Source: Euborellia annulipes
Lineage: Eukaryota; Arthropoda; Insecta; Dermaptera; Anisolabididae
DNA length: 64,000 nt
Direction of reading: 5' to 3'
Assembly (NCBI GenBank): GCA_023213315.1
Contig: JAKCPI010009310.1
Span: forward strand, 62,001-126,000
The notes under the pieces: generated by a model
What the model saw: the letters and a program-made list of their open reading frames with translations, nothing else
Databases searched by the model: none
What the model was told of the DNA's origin: nothing
Part shown: piece after piece, positions 57,216 through 64,000 of the stretch
Layout of the letters: every line of letters starts with the position of its first letter
Numbering within the stretch: the first letter of the stretch is position 1
Position numbers and translations under genes: made by a program

Positions 57216-58250
57216 TGTCTGTAAACAAAATATCTCAATAATGAAGAGCTGAAATTTTATAATTAAGTTGGATATTCTCCTGGGACATGATATGATAGGG
57301 CTGGACGGTAAACCGGTTTACCGGTAAAAATTTTTTACCGAAAACGCGGTAACGAACCTCTAATTCGGTAAAAACCGGTTTTTTTTTCGAAAGTCGGTAA
57401 AAACTTATTTTTTCGGACGGTAAAAAATTTTGGTTCCGCGAAAAAAAAATGTTCCGCGAAAAACAAAAATGTTCCGCGGCGGCAAACTTCTATTCCACGG
57501 GCGGCAAAAAAAATTGGCGTCTCTAAAAAAAAGGTAAAATATTTTTTCGGACGGGGAAAAATTTTGGTTCCGCGGAAAAAAAATGTGCCGCGGCGGCAAA
57601 TTTCTGTTCCGCAGGCGGCAATAAAATTGGCGTCTCTAAAAAAAAGGTAAAATATTTTTTCGAACGGGAAAAAATTTTGGTTCCGCGGCGGCAAACTTTG
57701 GTTCCGCGGGCGGTAAAAAATTTTTACCGACTTTCGAGAAAAACCGGTTTTTACCAACTTTCGAGAAAAACCGGTTTTTTTTTCATTACCGAGGTCGGTA
57801 ATGAAAATCCATTACCGTCCACCCCTATGATATGAAGCTTTTGATCAAAATCGGCCAAAAAGTACTAATACTTTACTGATTCACTTTTTCAGTTTTGTTT
57901 TTCAGATTTTCTCGAAATTGGCTCCAACGATTTTAATTAAAATTCAAAAATCACTTATTTTTTAGATGCTCTTTAAAATGTATATTCTCATTTTGCCATT
58001 GATATCTTTTGAAGACTACTTTACTCTTGTATTTCATAGGAAAGATAGGAGAAATGGTTGGCATGGTAACAAAATATAAATATTTTCCCATACTTAAAAA
58101 TTTTATTACACCTTGAGTTTTAATATATCGGCGGAAACTAAATATATCTCGACACAAAAAATCTGGTGTGACAAGCACAGTACACAACTTTCTCTTGCAG
58201 AAGGGTAAGAGAAAGTTGGGTGCTGTGCGACTAGTCACTCCAGATTTTTT
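57017..58250 (+). repeat. R1 copy split by a TAGGG element
   Basis: R1 parts 57017-57295 and 57828-58250, about 700 bp when joined, with (TC)n/(TG)n near 57157-57220, variant X-box at 58057-58070 and closing hairpin 58157-58249. Confidence 0.78.
57296..57827. mobile_element. TAGGG-type hAT-like element
   Basis: Ends TAGGGCTGGACGGTAA and TTACCGTCCACCCCTA; perfect 8-bp duplication TGATATGA (57288-57295, 57828-57835). Interior consists of ACCGGTTT and TTCCGCGG repeats. An open frame on the minus strand (57335-57757) is repeat-derived, not a gene. Confidence 0.87.
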
Positions 58251-58394
58251 TTTAAGTAATAGCCTAATTCTTATAAACAAACCTTCTGATATAATTGAAC
58301 AAATTAAAAATAAAATAAACGTGTGTTTCCATCAAAATCAAGACAGAATTGTTGACATTAATCCATTATTTTATCTATATACTTACCGTGAATA

Positions 58395-58640
58395 TAGGTA
58401 GGAGAAAGTAAAAATTAATTGCTTGGTAACAAAAAAATAAATATCGATGATTTAATATTTTTCTATGTTTATAAATTTTCTAACTTGAATTCAAATGTAC
58501 CGTAATGTCAGAAACTAAATATACTGTATATAGACACAGAAAATCTGAATGTGACATACACAGACTACAAATTTCAATTATCGATGATAAGAGAAAGTTG
58601 TGTGCGGTGCGACCAGTCACACCAGATTTTTTTTTTAATT
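58395..58640 (+). repeat. Truncated R1 copy with changed hairpin
   Basis: GGTAGGAGAAAGTAAAAATT, then a diverged R1 right part and closing hairpin with several mismatches (58549-58632). Confidence 0.65.
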
Positions 58641-58679
58641 TTTATATTTAATCATTTCTCCTTCCCTCCTCCCGCCCTC

Positions 58680-58890
58680 TAACTCTCACTCTCTCTCTTT
58701 CCCCTTCTCTGTACTCTTTGTTCCCCTCTCACTAATTAGCCAATCAGATCTCTTGGCGCCAAAATTCGCCCGCTTAATAGCGACGACTAGACACCTGGAG
58801 AGGTCAGTAGTGAGATAGCCCTTTACTAGTGTTAATCCACGTTGCTCTTCATAAGAAAACCGAAGCGTTCTCATTTGCCTGGCAGCCACC
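58680..58890 (+). promoter_or_regulatory. Possible promoter and 5' UTR
   Basis: CT-rich tract (58665-58735), a CCAAT word in TAGCCAATCAGATC, GGCGCCAAAATTCGCCCGC (an E2F-like GGCGCCAAA), then the initiator-like TCAGTAG at 58803. No TATA box at the usual distance. Confidence 0.35.
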
Positions 58891-58945
58891 ATGGTCGCCG
58901 GCAGCCTCGTCCTCATTCTCCTCATTTCACATCGTTTTTACTTAG
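58891..58945 (+). CDS. First coding exon with signal peptide, gene unknown
   Basis: ATG in a strong context (GCCACCATGG) opens MVAGSLVLILLISHRFYL and reaches a donor TTAG|GTATTT in phase 1. Short n-region, a hydrophobic core of about ten residues: a plausible secretory signal. The upstream 200 bp are much less AT-rich and carry an initiator-like GGTCAGTAGT near 58801, about 90 bp before the ATG. No next exon was found up to 64,000. Confidence 0.45.
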
Positions 58946-59599
58946 GTATTTCAATTCAAAATTAATAATTATTCATTTTTTATACTCTTTAATGGTTAAA
59001 TATTTTAAATTAATATTAAAATATAAGAATTTCACAAAATGAGTGTCGAACCTTATATGATTGCATGCATCTTTTAATATTTGCTTGTTTTTTGCTCTCA
59101 GGCTTAATTGATTATTTTTCTACATATTTAATTTTGCTTATTTCTAATCTTTCGTATTCTATTAAAATGTAAATATGTACCTTACCTCTACTCTGAATTA
59201 ATATTTTGTGTTGTTAGGACACTTCGACCTTAATTATTAATCCCTCTCTCAATAATTGAATATTACAGTCAAAGAATATTAATAGTTTTTTTTTTAATTT
59301 AAGATTTATATTTTTTTTTTATTAATAAATTTAGTCTAGTGATTTTTCAAAAAAATTCTATTATTTTCTTAATTTGAATGTAATATTCTGAATCTTATAT
59401 ATTCCTATAGGTATAGTAACAGGTTCACACCTGTTCATCTAAGTCTAATCTATTACCTTATATAAAGCCCTAGTAAAGCAATATGCAAGCAACGTGTGAT
59501 CGGACATGTGATATAGACTATATCTTATAATTCTTTTATTTTTTAACCGATCTTAATAAAATTTAAAACATATCTAGGAAATGACATAATAATAATAAT

Positions 59600-60332
59600 A
59601 ATAAATCTGGTGTGATGGCGCACAGCACACAACTTTCTCTTACCCTTCGGTAACATTTGAATTCAGATGTAAAATTTATAAGTATGGGAAAATATTTATA
59701 TTTTGTTACCGTGCTGATCACACCAGATTTTTTTGTGTCGAGATATATTTAGTTTCCCCTAGCACCTTAGCATAGGCGCAACCAGGGGGGGGGGGTTTAG
59801 GGTTTTAACCCCCCCCCCCCCCAGGGAGATAAAAAAATCTGGTGTGACTGGCGCACAGCACACAACTTTCTCTTACCTTCGGTAATCGAAAGTTGTGTTC
59901 TGTGCTTGTCACACCAGATTTTTTGTGTCGACATACAGTATATTTAGTTCCTGACAGTACGGAACATTTGAATTCAGATGTAAAATTTATAAGTATGGGA
60001 AAATATTTATATTTTGTTACCATGGCAACCATTTCTCCTATCTTCCCTATGAAATACAAGAGTAAAGTGGTCTTCAGAAGATTTCAATTGCAAAATGAGA
60101 ATATACATTTTAAAGAGAATCTAAAAATTAATTGATTTTTGAATTTAAAAAAAAATCGTTGGAGCAAATTTTGAGAAAATCGAAAAAAACTGAAAAAGTA
60201 CATCAGTAAAGTACTAGTACTCTTTGGCCGATTTTGATTAAAAGCTTATTTTTCCGGTCCCGGGGGATGTTTAACTTAAATATAAAATTTCAGCCTCATA
60301 GCTCAATTCCTTCATGCTTAAAATTGAACACA

Positions 60333-60380
<48 letters not shown>

Positions 60381-60400
60381 GACCATGTCGCGAAAACCAC
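59600..60400 (-). repeat. Two R1-derived pieces, one nearly complete
   Basis: 59600-59770 is a hairpin whose centre is filled with R1 right-end sequence; 59833-60400 is a minus-strand R1 from its hairpin (59833-59924) through an X-box (60016-60029) to the (CA)n tract at 60330-60377 and GACATGGTCTG complement. Between them is a G/C-run remnant (59780-59825). Confidence 0.72.
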
Positions 60401-61230
60401 CACAAAAATTTGGTTCCGCGGGCGGCACATAGGGAAAAATTTGGTTCCACGGGGCGGCAAAAATTTAGCGTCTCTAAAAAAAAAGGTAAAATATTTTTAC
60501 GGACTGGAAAAAATTTCCCCGCAAGGCAAAAAAACTTCGGTTCTGCGAAAAAAAAAAAAAAAATTTTCACAGTAAAATATTTGAGATCAGCCCCCCCCCC
60601 CCCCCCCCAGGAGCAAATCCTGGTTGCGCCACTGCACCTTAGTTTCAAACTTGAATTTTAAATGTTGACTGCTTGAAATAAACTATGGTTATTTTTCAAA
60701 ATTTTAATCTCATATTTGGACATTTTATACACAATAGGGAATCCTAAATAAATACAAAATTTCATAAAAATTGGAAAAAAAAAATTTATAAATGCGGAAA
60801 AAGTTCCAAAGGGGACGGACCCCATTTTGAATCGAAATTAACATCCAAATCCCCAAAGGGATTTAACATTGGCTCTATTGAAGGAAGAGCCGGAAAATAA
60901 ATTTAAAAACTAGTAGAGAGAGAGAGATAGATTTAGGCACTCCATGTCCATCTGTCCTGTCTGTCCATCTAGGCAACACTTTTTTCTTCGAAACAATTAA
61001 CGACAGAAATAAAAAAAAACATAAAAAAACAAAGCAATAAAATTATTTTCTATAGCCTATTTATTATATTCATCAAATTAATAATAATAATTAAAAAAAA
61101 AAAAAACTGAATTACATCATCAAAGTGTACTCCAAACAATTAACACAAAATATTACTGATATACTTTTTAAAAGGGCATCTAAATAATAATCTTTATAGA
61201 GATGTAAGTAGTGGCTGTGTTGTTGATTTT

Positions 61231-61707
61231 AGGGGATGTGGAGGCAGAGGCAGCCAAAAATAAAATACTCTGAATGCTTTACCAATCAGCCGGAGACGTT
61301 TCGGTTTATTTGCTATAAACCATCCTCAGTCCTTTAATTAGTATATTTATGCTCAGAGTTGGTCGGGTGATAATTCATATACATTGTTTTAAAATCGAAT
61401 ACTATTGTCGACGTATGTATATAGAGAAATTTGAGCTTCGATGAATTTGATGGTTGTTCGTGTGAGTTTCAGATATATTTGAAACTCACACGAACAACCA
61501 TCAAATTCATCGAACTCAAATTTCTCTATATACATACGTCGACAATAGTATTCGATTTTAAAACAATGTATATGAATTATCACCGACCAACTCTGAGCAT
61601 AAATATACTAATTAAAGGACTGAGGATGGTTTATAGCAAATAAACGAAACTCTCCTGATTGGTAAAATTCAGAGTATTTTATTTTTGCTCCTCGCCTCAC
61701 ATCCCCT
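61231..61707. repeat. Longest foldback, about 230-bp arms, with intact minus-strand hammerhead
   Basis: Arms 61231-61470 and 61480-61707. The inner 60 bp on each side are almost identical around a 10-base loop (GAGTTTC-AGATATATTT-GAAACTC). The outer part carries the ribozyme in the left arm and a mutated copy in the right (61620-61660). Confidence 0.92.
61290..61335 (-). ncRNA. Hammerhead ribozyme, apparently intact
   Basis: On the minus strand: helix I GGA/TCC; CTGAGGA at 61329-61323; helix II GGTTTAT/ATAAACC (7 bp); GAAA at 61302-61299; CGTC at 61298-61295. All core positions fit; helix I is short as read. The mirrored copy on the plus strand (CTGAGGA at 61620) has CTCTCC in place of CGTCTCC and one helix-II base lost. 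Confidence 0.68.
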
Positions 61708-61717
61708 AAAAAAATAA

Positions 61718-62205
61718 TCTTTATATATATAATTCTTCTGTACGTGTGTATGTGACTGAACTCCTCCTAAACGACTGAACCAATTATGATGAAATTTTCT
61801 GTGTATGTTTGTGAGAATCCCGGACAGGTTTTAATTCACAAATAACAATAAGTTAATGAGTAATTATCCGTTAAAATAAGAAAAAAATAAAAATTAGGAG
61901 AAATAGTTGCCATGGTAACAAAATATAAATATTTACCCATGTTTACGATTTTTTTTATTTATTTACATTTTGAATTCTAAAATATCGGCGTGTCTGTGTA
62001 CCGGGAGAGTCCCGGATAGGATATTATTCACAAAAAATCTTAAGTTCATGAATAATTAACCGTTAAAATAAACTCTATATATAAAAATGAAAAGGGAAAA
62101 TGTATGTACCGGTATGTATATAAGCCGAAGGCGAGCAGGGGGTCCAGGGGGCGCAGCCCCCTGGCTAGACGGAAAGCCCCGCCGAAGGCGGGGCTTTGCG
62201 TCTAG
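61718..62205 (+). mobile_element. Non-autonomous Helitron, plus strand
   Basis: Starts A|TCTTTATATATATAATTC and ends hairpin AGCCCCGCC-GAA-GGCGGGGCT, TTGCGTCTAG|T. 488 bp, the same length and family as the minus-strand copy at 42673. Inside: TGACTGAACTCCTCCTAAAC, an X-box at 61906-61919, and GCGCAGCCCCCTGGC near the 3' end. Begins only 11 bp after the foldback. Confidence 0.88.
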
Positions 62206-62244
62206 TTGATTTATATGAATTTCAATCTAATAAAAAATAAAAAA

Positions 62245-62710
62245 AAATAAAAAAATTCTGTTACCATGGCAACCATTTCTCCTATCTTTCCTACGAAGAA
62301 CATGAATAAAATGGTCTTCAGTACATTTCAACGGCAAAATGAGAATATACATTTTAAAGAGCATCTAAAAAATAGTTGATTTATGAATTTAAAAAAAATC
62401 CTTGGGCCGCATGTGGCCCGCGGGCCACGGTTTGTCCTCCCCTGATTTAAGTAATAGTTAAGGTAAATATTTTTTCGAAATGAAATTAATATTCCCCGTG
62501 TAGCATTGCAGTTATTTCATTTCACCTTTTTACTTTCTCTTACCTATATGCTGTATTAATATAGGTCTATATAAGCTTTCTATATAGAGAGAAAAAGTAT
62601 TGGATTTGTGTCAAAAATTCGTGAATGTCCAGATTTTGATGCAAATGAACGTTTTGAGGTTTCCTTAGTCCAACAAAGTGGGTCCCGTAAAGTGGTCTGT
62701 CTCTCTCTCG
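62245..62710. repeat. Two R1 fragments, opposite orientation
   Basis: 62245-62400 (minus, X-box 62260-62273, then CAAAATGAGAATATACATTT) and 62525-62710 (plus, TTTTTACTTTCTCTTACC, GAGAAAAAGTATTGGATTTG). A short GC-rich patch GGCCGCATGTGGCCCGCGGG lies between. Confidence 0.7.
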
Positions 62711-63158
62711 GATAGGGGCTCGGGGAGGTGGCTTGGCACGGTTCTGCGCTGCTCGGGAGGCGCTATCGGCCTGTTTACTAAACCCCATCTATTAAATGTG
62801 GATTTTTTATTGTTTTTCTCATGCTTCCCTTTACAAAAGTCAAAATAAGATAAGAGAGATCTTTTCCTAAAATAATTTGATCAAATTCCGGGAGGTACCT
62901 ATTTTTTCCGGCTATTTGGGCTAATAAAAAGTAATTATATGTTTAAAATTATTTAATTGATTTAAACGATAAATTATTATATATAGATTAAGAGACATTT
63001 ATAAATTTTATTTAAATAAATATTAAAAATTAACGCTATTTAAAAGTAGACTTATTTGGAGAATTATTTATTTTTTTATAGATAAGGGTAGCAATTTAGC
63101 TTTTGGGCTTAAAGTGTAAGAGTAAATCGATGGATCATTCATTCATAATTACATTGCA

Positions 63159-63368
63159 TGACTCGTATTTAACCAAGAAAACCTCCCGATAAGCTATAGA
63201 AGGTATTTTTTTTAAATAAATGACCTATAATTTTATCGAGGACCATTAATATAAATCTGTGACAAAAAAATAAATTTTCATTCTATTTATTATTATTATT
63301 TATTCGAATAAATGTATTATAAATTAGTTAATAATAAGTATAGGTAATTTTTAAAAAATATATAAAAT
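63159..63368. repeat. Direct repeat, copy A (about 210 bp)
   Basis: TGACTCGTATTTAACCAAG through GGTAATTTTTAAAAAATAT. Copy B at 63792-64000 differs by one T in a T run and two A's in an A run only. Confidence 0.95.
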
Positions 63369-63484
63369 TGTTGAAAAGGGATTAAAGTAAATTGCTTTCT
63401 TATGCTTATCATTAAAATCAGCATGTCTAAAGAATAATATAGGCTATAATCGGGCTATAAGTTAGAAATTAACATAATTGAGAA

Positions 63485-63790
63485 ATAAAAAAATCTGGTG
63501 TGACTGGCGCACAGCACACAACTTTCTCTTACCTTCGGTAATCGAAAGTTGTGTACTGTGCTTGTCTCACCAGATTTTTTGTGTCGACATGTATTTAGTT
63601 TCCGACAGTACCGTTCATTCGATTTTCAAGATGTAAAAAAAAGTTGTGTTCTGTGCTTGTCACACCAGATTTTTTGTGTCGACATATATTTAGTTCCCGA
63701 CAGTACGGAACATATGAATTCAAGATGTAAAATTTATAAGTATGGGAAAATATTTATATTTTGTTACCATGGCAACCATTTTTCCTATCT
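63485..63790 (-). repeat. R1 right-end pieces between the direct repeats
   Basis: Full closing hairpin (63489-63580), a half hairpin (63645-63677), the TTTAGTTCCCGACAGTACGG block and an X-box (63763-63776), cut off where direct repeat B begins. Confidence 0.75.
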
Positions 63791-63791
63791 T

Positions 63792-64000
63792 TGACTCGTA
63801 TTTAACCAAGAAAACCTCCCGATAAGCTATAGAAGGTATTTTTTTTTAAATAAATGACCTATAATTTTATCGAGGACCATTAATATAAATCTGTGACAAA
63901 AAAATAAATTTTCATTCTATTTATTATTATTATTTATTCGAATAAATGTATTATAAATTAGTTAATAATAAGTATAGGTAATTTTTAAAATATATAAAAT
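63792..64000. repeat. Direct repeat, copy B, running to the window end
   Basis: Nearly identical to 63159-63368. It continues to the last base, so its true end is unknown. Confidence 0.93.

Noticed and set aside
57335..57757. 140-codon minus-strand gene
   Set aside because: It is the low-complexity interior of a TAGGG-type element (repeated TTCCGCGG/ACCGGTTT words).
60234..60648. Open frames on both strands
   Set aside because: They run across the (CA)n tract and poly-G/C of R1 and a MITE remnant.

Overview
The window is AT-rich eukaryotic DNA from an invertebrate, most likely an arthropod. It has spliced genes with GT-AG introns, tRNA-derived SINEs, Helitrons, many hAT-like elements, long foldback repeats and poly-G/C tracts. 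I cannot name the species.

Positions 1-17,300 hold the 3' part of one plus-strand gene, an unconventional myosin of the MyTH4-FERM group. I placed 26 exons (1825-17122) whose splice phases all agree and which encode 1,793 residues: the end of the motor domain, three IQ motifs, a short charged helix, a Pro/Ser/Thr linker, then MyTH4-FERM-MyTH4-FERM. The first part of the motor lies upstream of the window. Best match is class XV (insect Myo10A/sisyphus); class XXII is the main alternative because no SH3 domain is visible.

Positions 17,300-64,000 are mostly intergenic or intronic DNA filled with mobile elements. Coding signal there is thin: three minus-strand exons (45576-45795, 41373-41500, 31599-31838) that join in phase into the C-terminal 195 residues of an unidentified protein ending in a class I PDZ ligand; a plus-strand first exon with a signal peptide (58891-58945); and a possible small plus-strand transcript (33212-35068).

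The most striking content is structural. (1) At least eleven sites carry the core of a type I hammerhead ribozyme, CUGANGA - helix II - GAAA - short palindromic helix III - cleavage site. Most sit in long foldback elements (9 found), so both strands can encode ribozyme sequence. Four look intact (around 4584, 36783, 50371 and 61290). (2) A 1.78 kb element has Transib/RAG-like ends (CACAGTG termini, 5-bp target duplication) and sits in a SINE, which sits in another repeat. (3) A dispersed repeat (called R1 here), common between 41 and 64 kb, ends in a roughly 90-bp palindromic hairpin and shares with two Helitrons a perfect-looking RFX X-box (GTTRCCATGGYAAC), seen ten times. (4) About a dozen hAT-like non-autonomous elements have target duplications that can be read directly. 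No element in the window has a recognisable intact transposase or reverse transcriptase.
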